A stretch of 64,000 nucleotides of DNA from positions 1,188,001-1,252,000 of the forward strand of contig JBBBDQ010001918.1 in NCBI GenBank assembly GCA_037127315.1, written 5' to 3'. Both the position numbers and the translations under genes were made by a program. This stretch comes from Ascarosepion bandense. Lineage: Eukaryota > Mollusca > Cephalopoda > Sepiida > Sepiidae. This document shows, piece by piece, positions 33,061-44,236 of the stretch (position 1 is its first letter; each line of letters starts with the position of its first letter). The notes under the pieces are model-generated. The model was not told the origin of the DNA and searched no databases. It saw nothing but the letters and a program-made list of their open reading frames with translations.

Positions 33061-33672
33061 TGTCTAGAACACAATAACCAAAAGTTTAAATTTTCCATTT
33101 TTTAGACAAAAATCTAAGTTTAAGATGTGTTTTTTAGAAAAGAAATTTTCCTGTTTTGTTTATTGAAAGTACATATTTTTTATAAAACTGAAACCGATTC
33201 ATTCCTATAAAAAAAAAAGTATATTTTAAAAATTCACTTTTATGCCTTTACTTGAATTTGAGTATTAAAGATTTTCAAACTTTCACTTTATTAGCAATAA
33301 GATTATTAAATACCAATCAATTAATGTATAAGTAAATTTCTAACTTAGCTGTGCAGTTATGAATGCTTCGAAGTTTTGTGAAGAAATTATTGTGATGCCT
33401 TCACTCTTCACAATATTTTTTTCTTCTTTAGAAGAAGGAAAATCCCTGAAGAGTTGGCTTAACTCTGCTCAGCTAAGTGACAAACTTCTCCTCATTGATT
33501 CTATTGTCCTTATTCTGTTTTAAGGTTTTAATTTTCATATTTAAAGCCTGCAAGACTAGTTTCCAGTTTAATAGGATATTAAGGATTTTAGAAGCATTAT
33601 ATCTTATTTATAAACTATGTAAAGTTGAATTGCACATCATATAGTCTTTCTTTAAATTATCTATAATTGATT

Positions 33673-34095
33673 GATGGCCTTGTGGCTGAGTGGTTAAAAT
33701 GTCCACTTTCTGACCTATCTTTAAATTTCACCATAGCTGATTATTAAGGCAGATGACTTCTGGATTTTATCAGCCTGGGGAATCAATCCCAGTCTAGAGC
33801 ACCACGGGAAAGTACCTGAAAACCATCACAGGTTGACCCAACATGTCAGTGAAATTGGACAGATAAAACCGTTGACAATGGTGCTAGCAAAAAATCACAA
33901 GTCATTGTAACTGAGGGTTTGAGCATACTGGCTTTGGTTGAACTGTATTATACACCGCCAGATGATGCGTTTACTCTCAGTATAATTGCAGTATAAACTA
34001 CAAGTGGACTCTGCAGGTGTCGAATAAATACAAATATGCCTGAGTAGCCATCTGCAGTGGGAACTGACAAGACATTGCCGGGTTTTCTCAGAAAT
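33673..34095 (+). repeat. tRNA-derived SINE, family C
   Basis: The start ccttgtggctgagtggttaa resembles the box A region of a Leu/Ser-type tRNA. A weak box B follows about 40 bases later. A distinctive body then follows (gcctggggaatcaatcccag, gaaaaccatcacaggttgac). A second tRNA-like start of the same type occurs at 63622. No RNA gene is implied, because acceptor pairing is not evident. Confidence 0.5.
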
Positions 34096-34564
34096 GAGTA
34101 GTCAACTATTATCTAATTGATTATGATATCTTTTATTATGTTTGTTACCATCTCATTTAACAAGCAGGATATATAAAAATGTCTTTCACTCACTTGTTTT
34201 ATAACAAATATTGGCAGATTATCAGATTATATAAATGCCTCCTTCTGATGCTATCCTAATATTTATCCAGCTCTTAAATTTTGTAATTCTTACCCTGCAA
34301 ATATGTTTTCTTATTTATTTACATGTCAAAATATATTAACCTTAATGCAAGTAATGTTGGGATAAACTGTCTGCCAGCAACATTAATGCTGTCATTACCA
34401 CTAACTTATTTTGGAGATCACAAATGCAAAATTACCTTCATCTGTTATTAATAAAAATTAAGTATCTTAATATAAATAAAAAGTATAAATATTAAATATT
34501 TTAAGATTCTATAGTGTAGATTTTTTTAAATATAATAAAAAATATATAATCAACTTGTGTTTAA

Positions 34565-34800
34565 TAGTTCTTTTGAATATTATTTGCATTTTTTGGACTG
34601 TTATCCTTATCTTTGTTGCCATATTCATACTCTCAATGTTTCGACCATTGTATGCTCTGGAGTTGTAAACAAATAACTTGGAGAGTTGAGTTAAAGGGAG
34701 ATAACTAAGACATCCAGAAGTGACATGGCTCATGGATCATGAACCATATTTCCCAATGATTGAAAGAAAGGGCTTGGTTTGAAATTCCAATCACCTTACT
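34565..34800. repeat. SINE family A: inverted tail next to a plus-strand body
   Basis: 34565-34660 is the minus-strand 3' tail of SINE A (gtttcgaccattgtatgctc is the inverse of the gagcatacaa..aaac tail). 34668-34790 is the plus-strand body (aataacttggagagttgagt, gggagataactaagacatcc, ggcttggtttgaaattcc). The two parts face away from each other with a few bases between. Confidence 0.65.
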
Positions 34801-35165
34801 TCATAAGTTTAGACAAAAATTGTTTTTTTATGTGTTTTACTAAAGTTTACATAATAGAAGTCTCAAGAATTACTCAAAGTAGATAGTTACTGAATAAAGT
34901 GTGTGTGATATAAAAATAAGTGCCTCCTTCTGTTAAATGAATCATAAAATCCTCACCATATAAACATTAGGCTAGATGTCAATCGAAAATGGCCCCTGCC
35001 ATATACTTGGCCAAGGCACAATAAAAAAAAATTAAATATCAAGATATTATTCTTTTTAATAAGTAAACTTCAAAATACTGATAAATAAGTTTTTAAAACA
35101 AAATTGTGTTATTTTATTTTTCATATCATGTTAATAAAATGTCTTCTATCTTATTTTCTAAAAAT

Positions 35166-35280
35166 TCTTCTTGACCCAGAATGGATTCAGAAAAAAAATT
35201 ATATGAGGGGTGATAAAATATTCTCTGGCTGACCTAGAATAGATTCAGAAAAATACTTCAGTGAGGGGGTGTTAATATAA
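35166..35280 (+). repeat. two-copy direct repeat, about 57 bp
   Basis: gacccagaatggattcagaa..atgaggggtg and gacctagaatagattcagaa..gtgagggggtg are adjacent imperfect copies. They lie just left of the RTE tail. Confidence 0.7.
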
Positions 35281-35282
35281 CA

Positions 35283-35480
35283 GGAACTTCTTCCCTATAC
35301 GCTTTGTCCTTTCAGGATGTAGGCAATCATGGACCTTCACTTACCTCTATCCCTTGTCACTTATAACACTTTTCCTCTTGGTATCTATCCCAAACCCTGC
35401 TCTGCCATCCACTTGCTTAAGCCCATCAAGTATGTCTCATGTTACTTTCCTCTGTCATTCTTCTTCTTTATCTGTCCCAT
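35283..35480 (-). mobile_element. RTE-like LINE 3' end fragment
   Basis: On the minus strand this short piece matches the last 200 bases of the RTE-like LINE coding region and tail (compare 32670-32850). On the + strand it has ctttcaggatgtaggcaatc and cacttgcttaagcccatcaa. Strongly truncated. Confidence 0.7.
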
Positions 35481-35850
35481 GTAATTATTCTAAAATAAAT
35501 ATTTTTTAAGTAGAAATGTAAAAATGGTATTTGAGAATTAATATTTAAATGAACAAAAAATTAAAACATGGTTTAGCAAATTCAATTTTGGCTTCAGGAG
35601 AATACAAACTTGAACACACAGAGAGAACCCTCAAGCATCATTTTCTAGAAGTTAAATTCTGTAAACTTTTTTCTTTTCACATTAAATTCTGTTTATTTTC
35701 CAGAACATGTTTGGTTTGTTTATCAAAGAATTTTCACCCTTCAAGCCAATCAAATAGAAAATAGGAACTGAAGATTACAAAGATATGGCAGAAAGATAAT
35801 GATTGACCCTAGATGTGAAAAGATTAAAATTGTAGTGTTTGAGGAAGCAT

Positions 35851-36192
35851 CTATATGGGAGTCTGTTCCACAAAGTAGTGGTTTTTGGGGAAGTTTTCTA
35901 GGTGGAACATCTTTCTTACCAGAGAAATATATAAGGAATGAGGTTGATTCAACCCTGTGTACATTGCAAGGTGGGTCATGGCTGCAAAGTCTGAGCTGGT
36001 GTCACTAAAGAATGGATCTTGTCTGAATCTGGAAGTAGCAATTGACAAATGATAGGCTTGCTGTTTTGCATCAGTGAGAAAGGGCTCTAGGTTAGAAAAT
36101 AAGTCACACCGTACAAGTCTGTGTAAACAATTTTGACTGCTGTTATGAAAAGAAAATGAGGATTTACCAGCTCCATCCAGATAAGGTAACAA
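35851..36192 (-). pseudogene. probable LINE RT C-terminal remnant of another subfamily
   Basis: A 113-codon open stretch. LVRCDLFSNLEPFLTDAKQQ is followed by AYHLSIATSRF, then SDTSSDFAAM, and finally RKMFHLENFPKNHYFVEQTP and WKLLP in the next codons. The pattern parallels the CR1/jockey-type RT tail (LxxLxxRRxVAxLxLFYRYF...FxRSFFPRTxRLWNSLP) but is diverged. It has no direct match to the other LINE copies in the window. An unrelated chance ORF is possible. Confidence 0.4.
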
Positions 36193-36881
36193 TGCTCTTT
36201 CTTTTTGTATCTAATCTGACTCTTGAAAAAATAAAACACAATAGTTAATATAAAATCTATTAAACTAAATAGATATTTAGCAGTATGATAGTTCAGAATT
36301 CAAAATCCACAGAGATAATAAAGAACTTACTTGTCAGAAATAAGTCAACACTTTTTGAGCTGTTGCTGAAGATATTTCTTGTCAGTTCTCATTTTTAATT
36401 TTCAAATTGCCATGATATTTCTTGGGATTAATAGTGGAGTGCTTTCCTGTTGCATTCTCTATGGTGATTTATTGAGACACTGCTTCTAGTTAGCTGATCA
36501 TTGACACATTGTAACCTTTGTTAGTTCTTACTTTTCATCCTGCTAGGTTGTTAACCCACCTCACTTGCAAGAACAAGAACTGAAGTAGATGGTTTAGACA
36601 CCAACACTGTGAGTACATATATGCCAAGGTAAAAAAAAAAATTGTCCCCCCACCCTATTTCTTAACTTAAAGAGGGGTTAGTGATCAGAGTTAGTAAGGT
36701 AGAGTAGAGTGAGAGAAAAGAATGAAATAAATATTAAGTTTTAACTTAAGTTCAAATACACACTCATTGTAACTGCATTCTCATATTCCCTAGTCAGTCT
36801 CAACCAAAAAATATTATTAAATGCTGCAACCACAATCAAATAACATTAAGTTAATATACATTATTAGTACGAAAGTGTGTG

Positions 36882-36936
<55 letters not shown>

Positions 36937-37798
36937 ATGTGTGTGTTGAAGCGAAGATAGGAAGACATTGGAAAGAATCAAAAAAGATTAACAAATTAAA
37001 ACAAAAACAGTAGATTCAAAAGTAACGGGATACATATATTTAAGGACTGGCATATTTGTTATGAGGAAACAGTTTCTTAAATCAAACTGTATTACAAAAT
37101 ATAACTTTAACAAAACTACAACATAATACATACATATCACCACCTCTAGTAATTATGTCTGCACAAACGTATATGCACAAAAGCTAGCATGTATTCAGTT
37201 GTGAAAGCAGAATAATATATATCATATTTTTATTATTTCAAATCTTCCAAGAAAACTAAATTTCACCATTAAATGACCTATAAGAAGTTGATATCAAGTT
37301 AAACAAACAACTTAATCAATCATATATATATATATATATATATATACCTACACTGTTTTATCCTTTAGCACTTCATCAGACTAAAGTGATGTTTACATTG
37401 ACATAATTACACATGCACATGAAGAAGATAGTGACACTGAAATTTTTAATTAAATTTATTATTTTTTACTATACAGTAGCGAACATAAAGATCAGAACAA
37501 TGTTAAGAAAAGGTTTAAATATGAAATAACTTTTTATTTTAAAGCTTCAAAGAACATTTTATCATGGAAAAACAAAGGATATAAATGTAAATTATATAAT
37601 TCCAAAATATAAAGTTCAATAAACTTATTTTGATAAAGTTATAAGAATAATTATATAACATTCGAAAAAATAGGTGATCAAAAACATCAGAACAATTAAA
37701 TAAATCCATAAAACTTAATAATTATTTTGCATTATTGAAAATTTTTTAAGTTAAGAATATAAAATTAGGTATTTTACTAAATTACACCAGCTCTTTAC
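36193..37798. other. no gene recognised; long microsatellites
   Basis: Mostly AT-rich unclassified sequence with a (TA)n(TG)n run at about 36875-36947 and a (TA)n run at 37322-37346. A minus-strand CUGAUGA-containing hairpin near 37360-37385 is noted as a finding. Confidence 0.45.
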
Positions 37799-37885
37799 TA
37801 AGTGAATGTAATGAACCTGACTGGAATTCAAACTCAGCTTTCTGATTTCTCATTCTGAGTTGCTATCCATGAAAACATCAGTACA
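37799..37885 (-). repeat. SINE family B fragment, inverted
   Basis: Reverse complement of the tRNA-like and box B part of SINE B. Here gtgaatgtaatgaacctgac, then tggaattcaaactc, is the inverse of gagttygaattcca..gttcattacattcac. Confidence 0.65.
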
Positions 37886-38394
37886 TCCCACACTTGTCCA
37901 GAAGCGTGATTGTATATAAAACAAGCTTCAAATTATATATATATTTATCCTGTCTATTTTTGTTGATTCCCTTTTTAAAAAAATAGGGTAATTGTTCTAA
38001 AATTTGTGAATAAACTCATTGATGCTTATTATTTAAAAGTAATTTGCCTGTACTCTCAAAAAAATATAATTTTGTAATAGCATTGTTTATATTTTCTGAA
38101 TAATTAATCTAGGATTTTATTTATACAATTAACTCAGTTGTTGCATGTCATTTTATGACTAAATGAATTGAAATCATTTCAAGTAAAAATATACAAAAAA
38201 ACATGAAATTAAATAAATAAAAAGCAATATTTTAGCATCCTAACTTCCCCTATCTTTTAATTTGATATGTAATTGGTTTAGTAATATGAGATGTACATTT
38301 ATTTTTGATAAGTAATGCTTTTTATTATCATAACAATAAAACATCACATAGAACTAAGACACTGTGACTAATAAATATATAGTTAGATTTTGAA
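37886..38394. other. no gene recognised
   Basis: AT-rich unclassified sequence. Confidence 0.4.
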
Positions 38395-38500
38395 TGTCTG
38401 GAATGAGGCGTTATTATTTACATTTTTTGCTGACACCTGAAGAGGGCCTCAAGGTACAATTGCCAAAACTATGATAATAACAATGATGATAATAATAGTT
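38395..38500 (+). repeat. SINE family A tail fragment
   Basis: Contains acacctgaagagggcctcaa, ggtacaattgccaaaacta and a GATAATAA-rich end, matching the 3' part of SINE A copies at 40522 and 54487. The 5' part is missing. Confidence 0.6.
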
Positions 38501-38599
38501 CATCTATAAATAACATAAATGAAGTGACATGGTGTTTAATATTATACAATAGACAAACTTTTTTTATGACCTCTAATTAGTGGTTAAATGAGGTAAGGA

Positions 38600-39395
38600 A
38601 TATCTTGTAAATTTGAATACCTCCAAAACAAAAAAAAATGCTCACATTTAATCCCCCATAAAGGAATTTTTCTACCTTCCATCAGCATGGGTGATCCAAG
38701 TCAAGAAGAGAAACTCTTTGCACCTTCTTGGGCTCACATTTTCCACCAACATGAAGTGGAACAATTATATTGAATCAATTGCTAAGTCTGTTGTTATGAA
38801 AACTGGTTCACTGTGTCATACCAGACAATTTTTCTTGCCAGAATTCATCTTGCACATTTATAAATCTACCATTTATCCATGCATTGAATATTGCTGTCAC
38901 ATCTGGTCTGATTTTTCAATGATATATCTCAAAATTCTTGAAAAAATCCAAGTCTGATATGTAATCAATTTCAACCTGGCATCTTGACGTGAATCACTTT
39001 TCCACTGCTGTGATATGGCCTCCCTCTATCTTTTCTAGAAATATTTCCACTGCAGTTGTTTTAATGAGCTTTCCTCCTTGGTACCTCAACTGCATGATTT
39101 TAAGCATACTAGGTGTCATAATTTTGTTGTTGAACTAGCTAGATGCAACTGTATATTCTATTCTAATTGTTTCTTTTCTTGCACTTCTCACTTATAAAAC
39201 TCTTTTCAAATTTCTTGTTTCCCTTTTTCCTAAAATCTTTAAAAATTTAAATGCAGTATCAATTGTCATTATCTGTATTTCTGAATCCTGTTCTTTTATT
39301 GTTCTTTTTTCTCACTAAAATCTTCTGGTCTTTCATTCCAAGTAACCAATTGATTCTTAATAGCATTATCACCTTGCTTGGGATTAAATGATTTT
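38600..39395 (+). mobile_element. jockey-like LINE 3' fragment
   Basis: Plus-strand RT thumb and tail. The 38691-38957 frame reads SLHLLGLTFSTNMKWNNYIE, ILHIYKSTIYPCIEYCCHIW and LEKIQ. The family 3' end follows: ccttgcttgggattaaatga at about 39371, then T/A-rich sequence. 5'-truncated near 38600 and interrupted by stops. Confidence 0.8.
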
Positions 39396-40247
39396 TTAAA
39401 AATTTGAACATTTAAAATTTTTTATTGTATCAGATCAAGTAGTCAAATAAAAATGACTCAACTCAAGAATATGATATATGATATTGAAAAAGAAAAATTC
39501 TACACATGCACATCTGGTAGTAAATGTGGGAAAGTAGCTAATACAAGATATATTCACACAGGTCATAAGTTACAGAGAGTGAAAATCTGGTGCTGAAAGT
39601 CTTCTTTGGCACTATCAGAAAGCATTATCAGCTATCTAATAAAATTTCTTTCATGTTGCTAATCAGAGTAGAATTCCCAAGTCATAAATTTGATTGTGAA
39701 CATAATCTCATTTTTAAATCTGATTTTGAACTCCATATCCTTCCAACAGAGACTGCATTTATCAACATGCATCCAGATTGAGTTATCTGGTCAATAAATC
39801 AGAAAATAGTTCACATTATAGAGTTAACGATTTCTTTTGAAGATAATATCTAATTGGCCTGCAAATGAAAGTATGAAAAATCTGACATGTAAGTGTCAAG
39901 GAAATGGCAGGTGGTATATGTTTCAAACTTGAGTGTCATGCTTTCATATCAATTTCATCCTTTAAATATCTGTGGTTTCTAGGAATTAATAACTCAGAAG
40001 GAAATCAGTTACAAAGCATCAGACTTAACAGAGACAGCATCTGCTTGGGTATAACAAGTAGATCATAAGCCATATGAGAGAGATTTTCCAACTAACAAAG
40101 TCTGGTTATCGTGCTTGATACTAATAAATTAGGTACTGCAAGTTAGTGATAATGTTGTTGCCAGTTTCAAAGTCATACCTGATTTGCAGGCTCGCCATCT
40201 AATGAAAGATTTCTTGGAGCATTGCTGCAGATTCATTTTAGTAGTGA

Positions 40248-40292
<45 letters not shown>

Positions 40293-40436
40293 AATATGAA
40301 CCAACACTAAGCATACCAAACAAAAACAAAATGAAAATGAACAAGAAAAAAAATCAAGAAAAAGTACAAAAGAAGGGAAAGAAAACACAAAAAGAAAAAT
40401 GACACCTACCTACCTACACAAAAAAGCTAATGTGCT
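39396..40436. other. no gene recognised; (TA)n run
   Basis: Unclassified, AT-rich. Contains (TA)n at 40253-40290. The frames in this stretch show no recognisable domain. Confidence 0.4.
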
Positions 40437-40505
40437 CATTCAGTCAGTTAAGTGCCATCGTGATACACACTTGGGTGATGATGTCTCAGAAGAGACATGA
40501 CTGGA
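40437..40505 (-). repeat. SINE family B 3' end, inverted
   Basis: cagtcagttaagtgccatcg and the hairpin ATGTCTC-agaa-GAGACAT at 40481-40498 are the reverse complement of the 3' end of the SINE B copy at 46947-47207. Confidence 0.7.
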
Positions 40506-40521
40506 ACTCACCAACATCCTT

Positions 40522-40775
40522 TAGAACACATGGCCCAGTGGATATAGATGTTGGTTAGTTCCTGTGACTTGACCCAAAAAGTTGTGAGTTCAATACCAGG
40601 TCACAGCAGTGGTGAATAAGTAACTTAGAGGTTTAGAGGGAGATAACTCATGACTTCCAGAAGATACTCTAGGCAAGGAATATTCCTAGCATCTGAAGAA
40701 GGCCGGAGTGTACAATGGCTGAAACGCCATACAAATTGCAACAAAGATGAAGACAATAGTCCAAATAATGTAAAT
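40522..40775 (+). repeat. tRNA-derived SINE, family A
   Basis: Starts acatggcccagtggatatag (box A-like), with gtgagttcaataccagg (box B-like) about 60 bases on. Then come gggagataactcatgac, cacctgaagaaggccggagt and gtacaatggctgaaacg, ending in ..aataatgtaaat. Related copies lie at 54487 (+), 34668 (+ partial), 38395 (+ tail) and 62290 (-). It is bordered by RTE LINE sequence on the right. Confidence 0.75.
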
Positions 40776-41086
40776 ACTATCTCATCTCAGAAATATAGAC
40801 AAATACTAAAGGATAATTTTGTTGAAAACAAAGAAAAAAATACTGGACTTTTATGTGTTATCTGTCCTCCTACAGGGGCTCGACAATATTTTTCGGACAC
40901 TTTAGTATTCAACTTTCAGAGTACCATAGAGTGGCGAAATTTCTTCAATAGAATAGCATAAAGATATAAAGACAATACCTGTAATAAAAATGGAAGAAAA
41001 TCAATTAGGTAAGGAAAAATATTTATTTTTCATCATTTTTTACAAAACACACGCGACATTATTTTTCGGACATTGTTGAAAAACTG

Positions 41087-41767
41087 TTAATAGTCTGTAA
41101 TATCACCTTTCTTCTCAATAACTTTTATCAATCTCTCTTCATAATGATCAAACATATGCACAATAACATCTCTACGTGTCTCTATTAGTTGTTTTTTGGC
41201 ATCTAATATCCGTTCCCATAGTTGAGCCTCTTTCGTTATTTCAGGTCCGTCATAGACAAGTTGCGCAAGCATTTCCCAAATATTTTCTATTAAATTTAGA
41301 TCTGGGCTTTTTGCAGGCCATTCCAAAGTAGTCATATTCACTTTAGCCATCCATTCTTTCATGAGTTTTGACACATGGATGCTGCAATTGTCTTGCTGTA
41401 GAACGAAATCATTCCCTATCTCTCTTCTTATCCTTGGTAGGGCTTTCTCGTCCAGCAACTGTTTGTAGCTTTCACTGTTCTGTTGTCCTTTCAGCCACTC
41501 CAACCATATATTTCCATTAGCAAAGATCATACCCCAAACCATAACTCCTCCTCCTCCCATCTGTCGTTTGTTCAGTACAGCAGGCTCACCCCTTCTCGAC
41601 CAAGTACACCATCCATCGGGCCCATCAAACTTGAAACGCTTTTCATCAGTAGATATAACCTTCTTAAAGTCAACATGCTTTGTTAACCACCTTTTAGCAC
41701 ACTTCAGTCTTGCTCCTTTGTGTTTCTTTGTTAGTGTAATTTTTTTCTTAGCCTTTGCATACTTCAA
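41087..41767 (-). pseudogene. Tc1-family transposase, catalytic half (DD34E)
   Basis: 226 codons open to a natural stop at 41087. The catalytic triad is visible: first Asp in VISTDEKRFKFDGPDGW, second Asp in FVLQQDNCSIHVSK, and Glu in KSPDLNLIENIWEML. Exactly 34 residues separate the second Asp from the Glu. The glycine-rich strand MGGGGVMVWGMIF is present. Homology extends upstream of the TTG at 41767 (..LHRIGLKYAKAKKK), so the true join to the N-terminal half is lost only by a one- or two-base shift near 41770-41785. All three catalytic residues are intact, which suggests the element was active relatively recently. Confidence 0.9.
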
Positions 41768-41774
41768 ACCAATC

Positions 41775-42053
41775 CTATGCAGCGTTTACATCCAATTCAC
41801 ATTTCTCCTTCACTTTTCTTGCTGTAACCTTTTCTCCAGATGTCAAAAGCCGTGTCACAGTCCTCTTCATTCTCCTTTCAGTCCTCTTGCCAATTGATCT
41901 TTTCCGTCCTCTCTTCTTTTTCCGCTTGGAGTTTGTCTTCAGCATGTATTCGACTGTTGATTTCGACAGCTTCAAATCCATGGTGATCCTTCTGATGCTG
42001 AGGCCATCATCCTGCTTCTTCCGTGCCAAACAAACGACTTCTTTTGAATGCAT
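41775..42053 (-). pseudogene. Tc1-family transposase, N-terminal half
   Basis: 92 codons from the ATG at 42053. Residues 1-40 (MHSKEVVCLARKKQDDGLSI, then RRITMDLKLSKSTVEYML) look like the first helix-turn-helix of Tc1 DNA-binding domains. A basic stretch (KRKKKRGRKRSIGKRTERRM), resembling an AT-hook/nuclear-localisation segment, follows. Then comes the start of the second helix-turn-helix (TSGEKVTARKVKEKCELDVN). The stop at 41775 comes from a frameshift, since the downstream half follows in another frame after a few bases. Confidence 0.85.
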
Positions 42054-42715
42054 TTTACCTCATTAAACTTAATTGTTTTGCCAGTAAAATAGAACAGATA
42101 TTTGATTCTAATGATGATACAAGCAGAAAATTTGCATACAGCAACATATACATGAAGTTAGCTCTTAATAAAATAGGATTTTTTGTCATGTCCGAAAAAT
42201 AGTGTCGCGCAAGTTTTTGCAAAAATCACAAAAAACTAAAATTATCAAAGCCAAACTAAAAAAAATGATTACACTAGTAGTGGATTTTCACTCCTCAACT
42301 ACGTACTTACAATCTCAAAAGTTTTTGGCACTAGTAACCACCTTGAAGTACTTTTTCAAAGTGTCTGAAAAATATTGTTGGGCCCCTGTATATGGCAGCA
42401 AATGCTAGACAATATCATCAAAGATGAAGTAAAGACTTGAAGTAACCAAAATGTAGTTCTACAGAGGGATTCTGAGGACACCTGGACCAAACGTAAGCAA
42501 CGATAATGTTTTAGAGAGGATGAAACAAAAGGAAACTAATACTTAACATCAGAAAGAGACAGCTGAAGTTTCTTGGAAATGTAACAAGGAAGAAGGATTT
42601 TGAGAATGGATAGGAGAAATACCAAGAGAAAAGGTATTAAGAGCTCCAAGGGATAGTGTTAGGATTGAGGTCCATGATTGCCTACATCCTGAAAGAACAC
42701 AGCACATAAAAGATG

Positions 42716-42940
42716 ATGATATTTATGGGTTACTGTGCTCAATATCAGGCATAGAGCATATGTATAAATAAAAGTGGACATTGAAATCAACAACCAAAAG
42801 CAACTGTCTGCTTCATGCTAAACACAGTCATCAGGACATATGCCGTGTTTTTTGCTTAACTTTTTATATATACAGGTCAGTGATGCATTGTGGGTACTCT
42901 ATTGCATTATTCTAATGGTTATTTTGGTGGGTATGATGTT
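42716..42940. other. short unclassified spacer
   Basis: Sequence between the RTE tail and the Gypsy LTR-like repeat. No feature recognised. Confidence 0.4.
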
Positions 42941-43317
42941 TGGTATATCTCACTTTCATTACTCATCATCTGGTACACCGTTATGCGTAATGTAATGGAA
43001 TGCCAACCATTAGCGGCTTAGCACTTAAATACAACTCTGCTCATTTTTCTTCTCCACTTATGTTCATTCCTTGCTCCTGCATTTCTGATTTATGCTTTGC
43101 CTCTTTGTAGTTACCTTCCTCCTCCCGGCTTTGGTCTTCCATCTCCACATTGTCCAACACAATTCTTCTTCTAAATTGATTTGCATGAGCCAAAACATAC
43201 TGTCCCTTCTTCTCCATCAAATCTGTATTATTGCTTCTCTGTAAAAGGAAGTTTGCTTTTTTGGGATTTGCACTTTTGTCTTTCTTGTACCATACTCTCT
43301 TTCTGGTGGCAAAAGAC
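42941..43317 (-). mobile_element. Gypsy element 3' part: pol C-terminus and LTR-like repeat
   Basis: The minus-strand frame from 43317 to the TGA at 43041 is fully open (RKRVWYKKDKSANPKKANFL, LLQRSNN, then QYVLAHANQFRRRI). It resembles the basic tail that follows integrase in Gypsy pol. Directly after it, 43042-42941 matches 50145-50042 in the same orientation (ggtacaccgttatgc.., cttagcacttaaatacaact), which I read as LTR sequence. A purine-rich tract (ggagaagaaaaa) precedes the repeat, as a polypurine tract would. It is cut off at 43317 by the LINE insertion. Confidence 0.7.
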
Positions 43318-43513
43318 TTTTTTTTTCCTAATCATTTCTCCCCAAGCAAGGCATTTTACTGCCACTGTTGCGCAGGGGGTTACATAGGGGAAAGTGATGA
43401 GAAAGAGGGGTTAGTTATAGGAAATGTCAGGAGGAGGGTAATAGACGGATGAGAATACCGGTGTAATGGGGGTGGAGTGGATGGAAAAAAGAGCTTGAGA
43501 GAATGTATGCGAG

Positions 43514-44236
43514 TTAGTGAAATAGGAGATGTCTATTGATCTTACATTTAAATTCCTGGAGATTGTAGCTGTCAGGGAAGCAAGTATATGGAAGGGAATT
43601 CCACAGGCGGGAAGTGCAAGAAAAGAAGCTGTTAGAGTAGAAATTATGGTTACATTTTACCGGTTTCACTGTAAAAGGGTGGGACCTAGTTGCTAATCTA
43701 ATAGCTTGTGTAAATTCATACCTATGAGGCACCAGTGAGCTAAGTTCATTGAAGCAGAAGCTGTGAAAGTATTTATAGAAGAGGCACAGGGAAGCCACGT
43801 CATGCTGGTGAGAAAATAACTGCACCCGGGCTGCCAAGTCGGTATCAATCATATTACAGATTCTTTGTTGGATCCTGTCAAGAACCCCTAGGTGAATAGC
43901 AGGGGCACCTGACCAGATATGGCAGCAGTGTTCAATACACGGGTGGATGGTAGATTTATATATGTGCAGGATGGATTCAGGCGGGAAAAACCTCCTGGCT
44001 CTGCACAGTGAACCGACCTTCTTAACAGTAGATTTAGCTATGGATTCAATATAGTCATTCCACTTGAGGTCTGCTGAGAGTGTTAGGCCAAGGAGGCGTA
44101 GTGTTTTGCTCTCAGAGAGGCTAGCCTGATCCATGCTAATGGGGGGTAGAAGCGATTGTCTATGTTGGTTAATAGATAGCAGCTTCGTTTTGGAAGCATT
44201 AAAATTTGCAAGCCATTTCTTACCCCAGTCCACCAC
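43514..44236 (-). pseudogene. jockey-like LINE RT thumb and C-terminal tail
   Basis: A 240-codon open stretch from just after the catalytic YADD region to the natural C-terminus. It has WLANFNASKTKLLS, LRLLGLTLSADLKWNDYIES, FPPESILHIYKSTIHPCIEH, CCHIWSG, ASLCLFYKYFHSFC, SNSFFSCTSRLWNSLPYTCF, and ends LQEFKCKINRHLLFH. The RT core lies in separate pieces at 44472-44666 (VALDISKAFDRVWHAGLLCK..SNRTM then TAG) and upstream. It is a good reference for the C-terminus, which is frameshifted in the copy ending at 24434. Confidence 0.9.

Larger units (their letters stand above)
40873..42388 (-). mobile_element. Tc1-family transposon with IR/DR ends, nearly intact
   Basis: The element is flanked by TA on both sides (40871-40872, 42389-42390). 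The outer ends are cagggg(c/t)-type: left caggggctcgacaatatttt, right (minus strand) caggggcccaacaatatttt. A second pair of related repeats lies inside: gcgacattatttttcggaca near 41052, and on the minus strand gcgacactatttttcggaca near 42210. Each end therefore has two direct repeats in an inverted pair, the IR/DR architecture of some Tc1 elements. Total length is 1516 bp. The transposase is on the minus strand in two open halves. Confidence 0.9.
40780..42715 (+). mobile_element. RTE-like LINE 3' fragment interrupted by a Tc1 element
   Basis: Two parts, 40780-40872 and 42389-42715, are collinear with 20600-21082 of the RTE-like LINE. The left part ends ..gaaaacaaagaaaaaaatac and ..gtcctccTA. 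The right part resumes TAtatggcagcaaatgctag. The uninterrupted paralogue near 20670-20690 reads ..cctcctattttgcagcaaat. The tail ends with ..gaaagaacacagcacataaa near 42713. Non-functional. Confidence 0.85.

Noticed and set aside
33673..33760. Possible functional tRNA-Leu/Ser gene
   Set aside because: The box A match is good, but box B and acceptor pairing are poor, and a SINE body follows.
41483..42066. Plus-strand ORFs overlapping the Tc1 transposase
   Set aside because: They are antisense shadows of a minus-strand transposase with clear catalytic motifs.
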